Source: Meles meles
Taxonomy: Eukaryota; Chordata; Mammalia; Carnivora; Mustelidae
Direction of reading: 5' to 3'
DNA length: 64,000 nt
Assembly: GCF_922984935.1 (NCBI RefSeq)
Contig: NC_060071.1
Span: 8,370,001 to 8,434,000 of the forward strand
The notes below the pieces were generated by a model that was not told the origin of the DNA, made no database searches, and worked only from the letters and a program-made list of their open reading frames with translations. The translations under genes and the position numbers were made by a program. Shown piece after piece: positions 1 to 11,061 of this stretch. Position 1 is the first letter of the stretch, and each line of letters starts with the position of its first letter.

Positions 1-480
1 ATCAAAAGAAATGAAATCTTGCCATTTGCAACGACGTGGATGGAGCTAGAGCGTATCATGCTTAGTGAAATAAGTCAATCGGAGAAAGACAACTATCATA
101 TGATCTCCCTGATATGAGGACATGGAGAAGCAACATGGGGGGGTAGGGGGATAGGAAAAGAATAAATGAAACAAGATGGGATTGGGAGGGAGACAAACCA
201 TAAATGACTCTTAATCTCACAAAACAAACTGGGGGTTGCTGGGGGGAGGTGGGATTGGGAGAGGGGGAGCGGGCTATGGACATTGGGGAGGGAAGGCGAA
301 CTATAAGAGACTATGGACTCTGAAAAACAACCTGAGGGTTTTGAAGGGTCAGGGGTGGGAGGTTGGGGGAACAGGTGGTGGGTAATGGGGAGGGCACGTT
401 TTGCATGGAGCACTGGGTGTTGTGCAAAAAGAATGAATACTGTTACGCTGAAAAAATAAATAAAATGGGGAAAAAAAAAG
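1..480 (+). mobile_element. Carnivore L1 3' end (young copy, cut by window edge)
   Basis: The sequence runs from the last part of an L1 element through its G-rich 3' UTR to an A-rich tail at about 465-490. Landmarks are the ATATGATCTCCCTGATATGAGG block near 98, G-rich runs at 230-270 and 340-390, and the terminal CATGGAGCACTGGGTGTTGT block near 397. About 310 bases are almost identical to the copy at 35371-35738, so both come from a recently active subfamily. The 5' part lies outside the window. Open frames on the minus strand here are only the antisense of this UTR. Confidence 0.88.
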
Positions 481-990
481 AAGAAAAAAATTAACTTTTA
501 CATCGAAAAATTAAAAAAAAAATAAATCAAATATTAGGAGATGTAAAGGTAGAAATTGACAGCAATACAGTAATCATAGGGTTCTTTAAAACCCCACATA
601 CATCAATGGATAGATAATCCAAACATAACATTAATAAGACAACATTGGCTTTAAACAACACATTAGATGGATGGACTTAATAGATATATGCAGAACTTTC
701 CATCCAAAAGCAACAAAATATACATTCTTCTCAAATACACATTGAACATTCTCCAAAGTAGATAACATATTAGGCCATTAAACAAGTGTTAACAAATCCA
801 AGAAAGAATACCAAGCATTTTCTGACAATGGTTTGAAACTAGAAATCAGTTATAAGAAGAGTAGAAAAGCTAAAACAATGTGGAAGTTCAACAACATACT
901 ACTGAACAACCAATGGCTCCTCAAGGAAATTAAAGTCAAAATTAAAAAAAAAATACAGAAAGACAAATAAAAACAGGAATACCCTACTCC

Positions 991-1189
991 ATGGCCACCT
1001 GGGTAGCTCAGTCAGTTAAGCCTCTGACTCCTGATTTTGGCTTGGGTCATGATCTCAGGGTTGTGGGATTGAGCCCCATGTGTGGCTCTTCACTCAGTCT
1101 GCTGGAGATTCTCTCCCTCTCCCTTTGCCCCTTCCCCTGTTGTATACACTCTCTCTATAAAATAAATAAATAAAATCTTTAAAAAAAAG
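991..1189 (+). mobile_element. Can-SINE, older copy
   Basis: A tRNA-derived head (CACCTGGGTAGCTCAGTCAG) is followed by a diverged B box near 1065, a CT-rich body and an AAATAAATAAATAAAATCTTT tail. It sits inside the L1 ORF2 remnant. No clean target duplication is visible, and it is more diverged than the 2.0 kb copy. Confidence 0.88.
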
Positions 1190-2041
1190 AAATATCACGC
1201 ACTAAAATCTATGGGATGAACAAAAATTGTTCTAGGAGAGAAGATTATAGTAAACAGGTCTACCTTAAGAAACAAACAAAGAAAAATCTTAAATTAATAG
1301 TCTAAATATAAACCTAAAGGAGTTAGAAAAAGAAGAACAAACAAGTAAAATAAAAGAAAATAAACATTACAAAAATCAAAGTAGAAATAAACAAAATAGA
1401 AGAGAAAAAGAAAATAGAAAAGATCAATGAAACCAAAGGCTGAGTTTTTGAAAATATAAACAAAATTGAAAAATTTAGCTAGACTAAACAAGAGAAAAAG
1501 AAAGGATTCAAATAAATAAAATTAGAAATAAAAGAGAAGTTACAACTGATGACACAGAAATACAAAGAATCATTAAAAAAAAAAGCTACTATGAACAATC
1601 ATATGCCAAGAAAACTGAACAGCCTAGAAGAAATGGATAAATTCCTAGAAACATATAATCTTCTAAGACTGAATCATGAAGAAATAGAAAATCTAAATAG
1701 ATTAATTTCTAGTAAGGAGCTTGAATCAGTAATAAAAAACCTCCCCAAACCAAAGCTGAGGACCAGATGGTTTTTTTAACAAATTCTACCAAATATTCAA
1801 TGAAGATTTAACACTCATTTTCTCAAAACCCATTTTGAAGAGTAGGGAACACTTCCAAACACATTTTATGAAGCCAAAATTATACAGATACCAAAACTAG
1901 CCAAGGTACCACAAAAAGAAGAAAACTACAGGCCAATATCCTTGATGAACAAAGGTGCAAAAATCCTCAACAAAATATTAGCAAACTGAATTCAACAGTA
2001 CATTAAAAGGATCATAGATCATGATTAAGAGGGAGTTATTC

Positions 2042-2238
2042 GGGGTGCCTGGGTGGCTCAGTGGGTTAAAGCCTCTGCCTTCAGCTCAGGTCATGGTTTC
2101 AAAGTCCTGGGATCAAGCCCCGCATCGGGATCTCTGCTCAGCAGGGAGCCTGCTTCCCTTCCTCTCTCTCTCTCTGCCTGCCTCTCTGCCTACTTGTGAT
2201 CTCTCTGTCAAATAAATAAATAAAATCTTAAAAAAAAA
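2042..2238 (+). mobile_element. Can-SINE inserted in L1 ORF2, with target duplication
   Basis: Full structure: GGGGTGCCTGGGTGGCTCAG head, B-box region GGATCAAGCCCCGC, CT-rich tail and AATAAATAAATAAAATCTTA plus A run. Target duplications are 2030-2041 (AGGGAGTTATTC) and 2239-2250 (AGGGGGTTATTC), 11 of 12 identical. Removing the SINE and one duplicate rejoins the L1 reading sequence, which shows the SINE is younger than the L1. Confidence 0.95.
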
Positions 2239-2611
2239 AGGGGGTTATTCCACAAATGCAAGGATAGTTCAACATCAGCAAATTGATCAATGTGATAAAC
2301 CCCATTAACAAAATGAAGGATAAAAAACATACAATCATCTTGATAGATGCAGAAAAGGGATTTGACAAAAGTCAACATCCATTTATGATAAAAACTCTCA
2401 ACGAAGTTGGTATAGAGAGAATGCATCTCAACATAATATGGGTCATATATGGCAAACCTGTAGCTGACATCATACTCAAAGGCGATAAAGTGAAGACTTT
2501 TCCTCTAACATCAGGAACAATTGCAAACTGATGTTTAATTATAATGTTGTACGTTTGAAACTTATATAGTATTATATACCTGTTTAAATCAGTTGAAAAA
2601 GAAAAGAATAT

Positions 2612-2710
2612 GGGGCACCTGGCTGGATCAGCTGGTAGAGCAAGCAACTCTTGATCTTAGGTTTGTAAGGTCAAGTCCCACATTGGGCATAGAGCTTACT
2701 TAAAAGAAGA
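2612..2710 (+). mobile_element. Short tRNA-related SINE (SINEC_c-like)
   Basis: About 100 bases of tRNA-like sequence (GGGGCACCTGGCTGGATCAG, then GGTCAAGTCCCACATTGGGC) end in AGAGCTTACTTAAAAG, without the CT-rich tail of the longer Can-SINEs. The same short form occurs at 7585 and 50131. It directly follows the old L1 tail. Confidence 0.75.
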
Positions 2711-2774
2711 GTCTGAAAAACATGAGATTCAGGATTTTTTTCTTTATTCTCTATGGCATCCAATACATTTTCTT

Positions 2775-2959
2775 TTTTTTTTTTTTAAGATTTTATTTAT
2801 TTATTTGACAGAGAGAAATCACAAGAGAGGCAGGCAGAGAGAGAGGAAGGGAAGCAGGCTCTCCGCCGAGCAGAGAGCCCGACGCGGGATCCCAGGACCC
2901 TGAGATCATGACGCAAGCCGAAGGCAGCGGCTCAACCCACTGAGCCACCCAGGTGCCCC
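2775..2959 (-). mobile_element. Can-SINE with perfect 16-bp target duplication
   Basis: Read on the minus strand: head GGGGCACCTGGGTGGCTCAG ending at 2959, B box near 2890, GA-rich (antisense CT) body, and the poly-T/AAGATTTTATTTATTTATTT tail at the left. TCCAATACATTTTCTT occurs at 2759-2774 and again at 2960-2975. The perfect duplication and retained CpGs point to a young insertion. Confidence 0.96.
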
Positions 2960-2975
2960 TCCAATACATTTTCTT

Positions 2976-3668
2976 AGCATACAGCTGCTTGAACTTTGTC
3001 ATTGCCAGGCTAGAAGCAAACATGTTTTCGGGTTTGACCACCATGCTGTGATCCCATTGTCTCTTCTAGAAGCATCCCTGATAATGACAGAGCTGACTCA
3101 CTGGATCCAGAAATGCTTTGCTTACTGATGTTTCTAGCCCAGAAGCTAGTCCATTGTTAGATTAGTTGGAAGCTCTTATGAGCTGAAGCCGAACAGGGCC
3201 ACAAGCTAGAGAAGGGTTGGAATGATCTTGAGGTGTAGAAGAGAGCATCACTTTGATTAAATTGTTCTGAGCCAGAACTATATTTCAAAGTCCTGTGGCC
3301 CTCACCATTTCTCTTAAGCCAAAGAAATGGGGGTTATAAACAAGGTTCTGGAAATTAAATCCATCCAAACTCCTCATCTGGTGGAAAGATTTCCACCTTC
3401 ACCTACGGATCTTACAACCTTTAACTCTGCCTCCACTGGGATTCTTTAGGAAGCAGATTTCACTCCCTGCAATGCATCATTTTCTCATTAGAGTTAAGTT
3501 TTTCAATGTAAAAATATGTAATCTACCTCCAGTGGCTTACTATTTTATAAGTGTGGTTGCATATAGGTAAAGATTGAGAATTTCATCCTTTCACCATTTT
3601 ATTAACAACTTTTAAAATGTGTAGAATTTTATCATTTCTGTGGCATTACAACTACATCATCTAAATTG
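2976..3668. other. Unique DNA, no gene seen
   Basis: About 690 bases of mixed composition. No open frame of note, no repeat I recognise and no splice-flanked coding pattern was found. Confidence 0.5.
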
Positions 3669-3889
3669 TGAGGTGCCTGTGTGGCTCAGTCCATGATGTG
3701 TCTGCCTTTGTCTCACGTCATGATCCTGGTGTCCTGGGATTGAACCCCTCGTCAGGCTCCTTGCTCAGCAAGGAGCCTGCTTCTCCCTCTCCCTCTCCCT
3801 CTACCTCCTCCTTCCAACTTGTGCACCTCCCTCCAACTTGTGCTTACTCACTCTCTCTCTCACTTGTTCTCTCTCTCTCTCAAGGAAAT
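3669..3889 (+). mobile_element. Can-SINE joined to an L1 tail
   Basis: The head (AGGTGCCTGTGTGGCTCAGT) and the GATTGAACCCCTCGTC B-box region are clear. The CT body is expanded and includes a repeated CCTCCTTCCAACTTGTG / CCTCCCTCCAACTTGTG segment at about 3808-3842. Instead of the usual AAAATCTT tail the element runs straight into an L1 3' end. Confidence 0.85.
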
Positions 3890-4070
3890 AAATACTTGGA
3901 ACACCAGATCAAAAACTAATGATGTACTCTATGGTGACTAACATAACAAGAAAAAATAAAAAATAAAAATAAAAAAATTTAAAAATAAAAAATAAAAATA
4001 GAAGAAAAAGGTAAATGAAGTCCTTAAAAAGAAATAGATAATAAATAAGTAAATAAAAATAAAACCCTAG
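3890..4070 (+). mobile_element. L1 3' terminal fragment plus A-rich tail
   Basis: GATCAAAAACTAATGATGTA and GGTGACTAACATAAC are the terminal bases of one carnivore L1 3' UTR type. They are followed by (AAAAAT)n-like A-rich sequence to about 4070. Only about 60 bases of L1 are present. The minus-strand copy of the same L1 end is at 6093-6383. Confidence 0.8.
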
Positions 4071-4084
4071 AGTCAAGTCATGAG

Positions 4085-4415
4085 AAAAGATCAGACGCAC
4101 CCAATGGAAGGACACTAAGGAACAATGACAATGAAATGCACTGTTAGATCCTGGACTGGATCCTAAATATCAAGAAAAACAAAACTAATTATAAGAACAT
4201 TATCGGGACATTGGACAGAATCTGTATATGCATTATTGATTAGATAATAGTAATAGAAAATGTCAATTTGTAAAAATTTGAGCATTGTACTGTGGCTATA
4301 TCCGAGTGTGTTCTTTTTCTGTGGAAACACACGGAAGTATTTTTGGTGGACAGGCACACTGTCTTTAGCTTACTTTCAAATGGTAAAACAATTTAGGTAA
4401 AACAAATAAGAGTAC
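4085..4415 (+). mobile_element. Ancient retroelement 3' end, L1M-like
   Basis: The block around 4195-4380 (ACATTATCGGGACATTGGAC, GATTAGATAATAGTAATAG, TTGTACTGTGGCTATATCCG, then a TTACTTTCAAATGGT end) resembles an old mammalian L1-type 3' end from memory. It is strongly diverged. The family name needs a repeat search. Confidence 0.4.
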
Positions 4416-5125
4416 ATACATATAGACAGCGAAAACCAAAATGCTTAATGGAGATTTAAGTTTTAATAACTTTATGGACTATAAACACTACACACTTATA
4501 AGAACATAATTTGAACTATTAACTATTTAAATCTATTTCACACTTCATAGTTTTGTGAATTTTTAGTAATACATTTTATTTTTTTAATGTAAAGGACTTA
4601 CATTTTTATGGAAATGTGAAAGAAATAGCACATGTAAAATACTGAATAAAAAATATGGAGTGAAATGAATGAAAGAACAATGTCTTTTAATAAATTTTAA
4701 ACTATAAGTTTCATTTCATTCAACATTTACCATCTTTAGCTGGAAGAACTGAAGAGTATACAGACAGATTTGATACATGGACATTAAGATATTTTATAAT
4801 GAAAAATATCAATAAAATAAAATTCAAAGAAAAAAGTGAGGTAACAACAATAATAATAAAGATTTCTTTAAAAACTTCACTAACAACGCCCTCATTAAAC
4901 ATAGCAATTGTTTTCTCTTGTGCATATTATTGTGTACTCCTGATCCGCAATGATTATATTTCATATAATTATAAATATAAAGTATAGCATTATTTAATAT
5001 AATGCTTTTTAATTAATACTACATTATAAGCTATTTTGGTTTCCTTTACTGTCTTAATCATTATATCTTTTAAATTTGTACCTAAGTATCCATTAAATGA
5101 TATACCATCTACTTAGTTTTCTCCT
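4416..5125. other. AT-rich unique DNA
   Basis: Very AT-rich sequence with short A and T runs and no recognisable gene or repeat. The small open frames here are lysine/isoleucine-rich products of composition. Confidence 0.5.
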
Positions 5126-5137
5126 ATAGGCAGACAT

Positions 5138-5325
5138 TTTTTTTTTAATTTTATTTATTTATTTGACAGACAAAGATCACAAGTAGGCAGAGAGGCAGAC
5201 AGAGAGAGAGAAAGGGAAGCAGGCTCCCTGCTGATCAGAGAGCCGGATGTGGGGCTCGAGGACCCTGGGATCATGACCTGAGCTGGAGGCAGAGGCTTTA
5301 ACCCACTGAGCCACCCAGGCGCCCC
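5138..5325 (-). mobile_element. Can-SINE with 12-bp target duplication
   Basis: Antisense SINE with the GGGGCGCCTGGGTGGCTCAG head ending at 5325 and the T-rich tail at 5138-5165. ATAGGCAGACAT is at 5126-5137 and 5326-5337. A few bases of the B-box region (GATCGAGCCCC) are missing near 5255. Confidence 0.95.
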
Positions 5326-5337
5326 ATAGGCAGACAT

Positions 5338-5402
5338 ATAGATAGCTTCTAATAGCTTTTAGATAATTTTAGATAATTAGATAGCTTCTAATAGCTCTTA
5401 GG
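5338..5402. repeat. Local tandem duplication next to SINE
   Basis: AGATAGCTTCTAATAGCT occurs twice about 44 bases apart, separated by a repeated TTTAGATAATT motif. This is a short imperfect tandem duplication starting right at the SINE target site. Confidence 0.7.
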
Positions 5403-5527
5403 ATATTTTAATAAATGCTATGTTTGTTTTCATATCTGCTGAAATATTAATATTATTTTTTAGGATAAATTCCTAGGAATGCTATTCCTGAGCCAAAGTG
5501 TACAGATAAGTTCATGGATCCAGAGAG

Positions 5528-5735
5528 TTAGGGTTGGCTCAGTCAGTTATGCATCTGACTCTTGGTTTTGACTCAAGTCATGATTTCAGGGTCGTGAGAT
5601 GGAGCCCCCCATCAGTCTCTGTGCTGAGCGTGTAGTCTGCCTGAGATTCTCTCTCCCTCTCCTTCCGCCCCTGTGCGCTCTCTCTCTCTCTGTCAAATAA
5701 ATAAATACACCTTAAAAAAATAAGTAAATAAATAG
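5528..5735 (+). mobile_element. Can-SINE, older copy
   Basis: The head is worn (GGTTGGCTCAGTCAGTTATG), followed by a GTCGTGAGATGGAGCCCCCC B-box region, a CT-rich body and a CAAATAAATAAATACACC tail. No target duplication was found. Confidence 0.85.
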
Positions 5736-6092
5736 ATGAACTTATTTGGGCACCAGCAGAATTTTTCATTAAATATCACATAACTTTAGAAAACATGCTA
5801 ATTCAGCTTTCGCCCATGTGATGTCTTTGTTATTCAAGCACAAGGGGAGAATACATTCAGACTTGTGAGGTGAGGAAGCTTTAGGTTGAAAAAAAGGCCA
5901 GAGAAAAGGCAGGATGGGACTAGGGACTGTGTTAGGATGACCAGCTTCCCAATGGAAGCATGAGACAAACGCTCACACACAAATCGACAGATAGAATGAT
6001 GGCCACAAACAGGTATGAAAAACATGTAAATAGTAAAAAGAAATAGTTTCAATTAACCTTCATTTTCATTGTAATAAAGACTGTGTCCATCT

Positions 6093-6383
6093 TTTTTTTA
6101 AATTTTATTTTTATTTTTTTTATTGTGTTATGTTAGTCACCATACAGTACATCATTAGTTTCTTTTTTTTAAGATTTTATTTATTCATTTGACAGAGAGA
6201 GAGATCACAAGTAGGCAGAGAGGCAGGCAGAGAGAGAGGAAGGGAAGCAGGCTCCCTGCGGAGCAGAGAGCCCGATGCGGGGCTCGATCCCAGGACCCTG
6301 AGATCATGACCCGAGCCGAAGGCAGCGGCTTAATCCACTGAGCCACCCAGGCGCCCCAGACATCATTAGTTTTTGATGTAGTG
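6093..6383 (-). mobile_element. 5'-truncated L1 3' end, split by a SINE
   Basis: A T-rich start, then TGTTATGTTAGTCACCATAC and AGTACATCATTAGTTT, are the antisense of the L1 end TGGTGACTAACATAAC. The L1 resumes after the inserted SINE at 6373 (TTGATGTAGTG). Only about 70 bases of L1 are present, a typical severe 5' truncation. Confidence 0.85.
6162..6359 (-). mobile_element. Can-SINE inserted in an L1 tail
   Basis: Full-length antisense SINE with intact B box (GGGCTCGATCCCAGGACCC antisense near 6280) and head ending GGCGCCCC at 6358. ACATCATTAGTTT is duplicated at 6149-6161 and 6360-6372 and belongs to the L1, so the order of events is L1 first, SINE second. Confidence 0.96.
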
Positions 6384-7584
6384 TCTGTCTCACATGGAGA
6401 GAAATGTCTAGAAGCCAAAAGTGGCACCATGTTCCACAGAGAATCTGGATTATGGTATGAAAAGAAATGGGATGATGTCATCTGGACATGCCCATAACAG
6501 CTGAGTACCTAGGGTCCTGCTGACATCTCACATTTTCCCTGGAAGCACAAGCTCATTAAGACCTGAAATATCCTTCCCCACCCTCACGCCACTGCCATCA
6601 GTCTCTGTGAAGGACTCACCCAGCCCTTTGAGATTCAGCTCTTAGGCACAGAGTATATTCTGCAAGTGACAAATAGGCAACTGAGAGGAAACCTGCAAGC
6701 ACCAGACCACTCTTACCACGGTTAATCTTCTCAGCCAGTTAATCATATAGTCTTTCCAGTTACTGAGGTCTTTTTTAATTTAGAGTGAGAGGATTGGGGT
6801 AATTAGCCTCACCAGGGTCATCGATCTTCAAGGGGATAGGCTCACTCAAGTGCTTTATTCACCTTACACAATTTGGGAAAAAAGAAATTTTCAACCTCCT
6901 TATCTCCTCCTTTATCTTTAGCTCAAAATAGGATTGACTTAAGGTTAATATTAACCAGGTTTCACAGAAATGGCTTTCACACTGAATTAAACTTGAAAGG
7001 ACGACACTTTTATGAGGAATAAAAATCTGTGTGTCTGGGATTTTCCTTGTGTTATTTGCTACAGTTACCAATACATACACACACATACACACAGACGGAG
7101 TTTCTAAAGGAAAACAAAAAAGTAATAGTGGTATTGTCTTAGGCACCTGTGGTTTCTTGTCCTCAGTTTGATAAAAAGGATATTGTTGTAAGTCATACAA
7201 CACAATCATCAAAGTTGAGCCCAATGACAATTAAGGCAAGGACTTCCTCACTCCAAAGAAAAGAATGGGATATGTGTTGCAACCTAATTGTACTCATTTG
7301 TTTTGGAAAGTTTGGGCTCTGTTAATGTGTACCCTCTCTCCTTCCTCTGGGGTTGTCTAACCTTCAACTTCAGACTTCTTCATACCTTGGATCAGTAATT
7401 GAGCAGATGAGCACATCACAAATACTTCCCAGGATATCTTTCACCGACTCATTGGACAAAATCCTGGCAAATACATAAAGAGCATGTAGCCTACTGGAGT
7501 GATTATGTTTTCAAAAAGCAGAGATAGATGTCATTGGAGGTGGAAACTAAATCAATTCCCAATTGGTTTTAAAAATTCCACTGT
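6384..7584. other. Unique DNA, no gene seen
   Basis: Mostly unique sequence with a short ACACAC stretch near 7075. A 123-codon open frame on the minus strand (6859-7230) has no recognisable domain and no good coding signature, so I treat it as chance. Confidence 0.45.
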
Positions 7585-7683
7585 GTGACTCCTGGCTGGC
7601 TCAGTGGGTAGAACATGCAACTCTTGATCTCAAGGTCCTGAGTTCAAGCCCTATGTTGGGCATAGAGACTACTTTAAAAAAGA
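7585..7683 (+). mobile_element. Short tRNA-related SINE (SINEC_c-like)
   Basis: CTGGCTGGCTCAGTGGGTAG head, CTGAGTTCAAGCCCTATG B-box region and GGGCATAGAGACTACTTTAA end. It has the same organisation as the 2612 copy and no CT-rich tail. Confidence 0.8.
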
Positions 7684-9377
7684 ATTCCATTTTAGGATCA
7701 ATAAAGACACCCTATTTTTTCCCCATTTTGAGACACTTGCCAATCACTCATCCATCTTATCAATGTTTTTTTGTGAACAAGGAGGTAAAGGGAGGAAGCA
7801 ACAATGCCTGTGAAAACTTATCATATTCTTTTTCCATTTTGAAAGCCTTAGCATCTACCCCAGAGATCCATGGGGTCTCTAAATATACTTGGTTTGCCAG
7901 AATTTTAAAGTTCTCTTTATGAAGTGAATTTTGTGTCTGTGTTTGTTTTCTCTGAATAATACACTCCTATAAACCATCTTCAATTTTGCTGTATTTTGTT
8001 TCATCTCTCAGTTGTGACTAAAACTATAAACTCTAGACTGTGGACAAGATCAGTGGAGACATTGAATTGAGGGCTCCATGGCTTGGGGGTTGGCATATCT
8101 TTTTATAGCATAAGCCCATCAGGAAACCATGAAATAATGAGTTATTCCCACAGGTTGCTCTCAATACTGCTATGAACTGAATGGGGTCTCAGAACATGCT
8201 TCTGGGTAGAATGTTGGACATGGAGAATGAGAGCCCACATTAGCAATGGAATATGTGTCTGATATAGATATTCTAAGATGACAAAGAAGATTGCCTTTAT
8301 CTTGACCACGTGATGTTAAAGCACATCTCCTATTGAGCCACTTGAAATAAACAGAAAAATAAAAGACAGAGCCCAACTCCAGCAGAGTTTGTGAACAGAT
8401 TCAGTTTTGCTTTAAGACATAAAATCAATACAGATGCAAAAAACAAGGCAGTACTCATAATTTACCTTTTATAAGACCAGTTAAGAATTTACAATATACT
8501 AGCTTTGGAGTCACGTTTGTTTAAAAGGCTGTTCTTGGAGGTGTTGACGGTTTATATACTAAACATAGAGAAGTCTGTTGACCTATTTTTTGTGATACGC
8601 TGATACAACAGCAAGGACAGTTATGTTGACTGGCGGGTCTACCCAGAGGTCATGATGCACAATTTCTCAGCAGCCCATCTGCAAACCACAATAAACACTT
8701 CTGTGCAGTTCACTTTATAAACATGAGTAGGATTTATTGAATAACCTCCCAGCTTCTGAAACACCCTCTTTAACTAGACTGGTAAAGGATAATACTCTTA
8801 AAAATAATCTAACATGACTTTATGAAGGGCTGCTCCCTGGTGGGCAGGCCAAGTGGAAATCAGTAACTGAGAGAGAAGGAAGGAAGCAGTAAATGCGAGG
8901 AAAGCCTAGTGGTGAAAACTACCTCTACAGAAAGAAGCACGAAGTGGGTAAATACACAGATTGAGTTAGTGCAAATGAAGAAATAAAGAGGATCCTCAAT
9001 GAAACATGGAATGGGATGATGGGACACCAAGGAGGGTGATTGATCTAGTTTTCCTAGGTAAACAAACAATTAAAAAGCAGAAATTTCATAGTATATTGAT
9101 CTGGTTGAAATGACAAACTTGAAATCCACCTTTTAGTAATTTAAGAAATAATGTAATATAAGAAATAGAGATAATGAGAGGGTAATTTTGAGTTTTTGCC
9201 TTTTACAAAAAGTCCTTTTTGTGAGAGGCTAAGTAAAGAATAACTAATTCTGAGGGTATGTGAACATGAGTTGGTTGATTTGACCAGATGACGTGCCATT
9301 GGAAGATTTTAAGTAATTAGACTACTACAATTATAGGGAATGGGGAGAATATCATATTGGGATATTGGGAGAGTATC
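7684..9377. other. Unique DNA, no gene seen
   Basis: Low-repeat stretch. A segment near 8170-8300 weakly recalls the start of an old LTR, but I cannot support an assignment. No coding exon was recognised. Confidence 0.4.
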
Positions 9378-9607
9378 TTTCTATATCTACATTCTATCTG
9401 CCTATCTCTATATATCTACATATGATATGATAGGTAGAATATGTATCTGTCTATCTGTGTGTGTGTATATATCTATATCTTAATAGCTATATACACATAT
9501 ATCTACATATGATATGATAGATATCTATATATGATATGATAGAATGTAGATAGGTTTATCCTGATACATATATGTGATATACATATATATATGTAGATAT
9601 AGATATA
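9378..9607. repeat. Compound ATCT / ATATGATATGATAG repeat
   Basis: Mixed ATCT and TA repeats contain three copies of a 16- to 20-base unit built on ATCTACATATGATATGATAG (about 9414, 9501 and, with one change, 9523). There is also a short GTGTGT run near 9457. It behaves like a compound microsatellite or minisatellite. Confidence 0.8.
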
Positions 9608-10109
9608 GTTTTCTGATCTTCCAAAGAGAGAAGATAAATAATCCTAAAAATTAAGTGTTTGACAGTAATCATTAAGAGAGTAGAACAAAGAAACTTCTCA
9701 TGGGCAATGTCAAGGTCTCCTTTTAAGAAAATCAACTTACCTTTTAGAGAAGAATGTAGTATTATCAGGTGAATGAAAGGCTTTGTTCATATAAAATCAG
9801 AAAATGATTGTTAAAGTCTTCAGAATTTCTTTTCTTTCCCATGATCATGGATGAAATTAATTCACAAGTAATAATTGGATTTCAGCTCAGAGCTAAATAC
9901 TATGTGAAGTGTTATTGAATTTGTAAATGGGGGTGAAAACATTGTTTTCTTCAAGGAACACTGAAGTCTTGAGTGTGAGTCTCTATATATCTATAAAATC
10001 TGTATCTATCTACATATGTGTATAATTTCATTTGTAAACAAAATTTTTTATTCATAAAACATCTTAACAATGAAGAAAATATATACAGTAGACACTATTC
10101 TAGATCATT

Positions 10110-10560
10110 TATTGCTTGTGTTAACTGTGCTAAGTCTTGGAATTAGAAGGACATATAAAACTTTGTCTTTACCCTGTTGGGGTATACAACATCGCAGGGA
10201 AAATTAAAAGGACTTAAATAACTAAAGCTATACTCTGTATATTAAATATAACAATACACAACATCTAGAGGTGTCAAGAAGCTTTCAAAGAAAGCTCCTA
10301 AATACATTCCAGTGGAGGAAGGCACAGAGGTGGGAAGAGGAAGCCACTGAGGTCAGTGGAACAACATGATACACACAGAAGTCAGGAAGCAAATACCTTT
10401 TGGGAAATGTGCCCCTAGTCAAGCTGCAGGAGCATAGCATACAGGATTCGCTCTGGTTGGGGAGGACTCTGGAGAGGTACATGACGAAGTATGGGGCGTG
10501 CCATGTTATGGAATCTTAGTCATATCTCATGGGCAATGAGGAGCCATCATTTTTATTTAG
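10110..10560 (+). mobile_element. Ancient L2-like repeat
   Basis: A worn 'tgctaagtcttgg ... aaactttgtctttaccct' segment is followed by 'ccagtggaggaaggcacagagg' and 'ggcaatgaggagccat' segments. The order matches the old L2-like mammalian repeat seen better at 27340-28435. Homology is by eye only. Confidence 0.45.
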
Positions 10561-11061
10561 CCTAATTAAATAAAACCAATTTATTTCATTACATTTTTAT
10601 ACTTTATATTTAATATAAATTTTATATTAATTTCATTTAACTTATGAATTAATCTTGTTTAATAAGTTTCAACATGTAATATACATTCTATAAATTTTAT
10701 GTATTAGACTTAGAAGATGTATAAGCCATATAAATTTCAGAAGATAATTTTATAAAATACACCTTTTCTCCTATTTCTTTAAATAGCACCTGCTGATTCT
10801 CAGGTAGAAATGAGGACAAAATAAGCCAGCTTCTACCAACCCTCCCTTCCTTCCTACATTTGGTTTTTGTTACTTATTTTCTATTTCTTCGTTTTTTTCT
10901 AGTGTTTACTTTTATACTCTTAAGTATTCCTACATCTCATTACCTACAATTTTAGATTTAAATTAGACCATTTGATACCCTTAAATAAAAAGTTTAAGGG
11001 ATCAAACACTTCATAAACTCTTCCTTTTTCTCTTTGTTTCCTGCCAGTTTTGTTAGTGATA
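10561..11061. other. AT-rich unique DNA
   Basis: AT-rich, with runs of TTTAATATAAATTTTATATTAATTT type near 10590-10640. Nothing else recognised. Confidence 0.45.

Larger units (their letters stand above)
541..2531 (+). pseudogene. L1 ORF2 (endonuclease C-terminus to reverse transcriptase) remnant
   Basis: Conceptual translation in shifting plus frames gives L1 ORF2p-like segments in the right order: the end of the AP endonuclease (an EIDSNTVIIG-like stretch near 550 and MDLIDICRTFHPKATKYTFF near 670), the linker (LEEMDKFLETYNLLRLNHEE at 1621-1683), ESVIKNLPKP before the palm (near 1728), YRPISLMN (near 1930), and DAEKGFDKSQHPFMIKTLNEVG (2346-2411) of the reverse transcriptase. The family protein is about 1,275 residues; this covers roughly the middle third. 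The Y/FxDD catalytic motif would lie beyond the break at 2531 and is absent. There are many frameshifts and a TGA at 1987-1989 where the family has arginine, a typical CGA to TGA decay. It cannot be functional. Confidence 0.85.
525..2609 (+). mobile_element. Old L1 carrying ORF2 remnant, with nested SINEs
   Basis: A decayed L1 lies in the plus direction. It holds ORF2 sequence to about 2531, then about 75 bases that look like an old L1 3' end (a GTTGTACGTTTGAAACTTATAT block at about 2545). The second half of the reverse transcriptase and everything up to the tail is missing, so there is an internal deletion near 2531. Two SINEs (about 991-1189 and 2042-2238) sit inside it and therefore inserted later. 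The young L1 end at 1-480 abuts its left side. Confidence 0.8.

Noticed and set aside
62..413. Minus-strand Pro/Ser-rich frames here and again at 35297-35823
   Set aside because: Antisense of the G-rich carnivore L1 3' UTR; repeated because the L1 is repeated.
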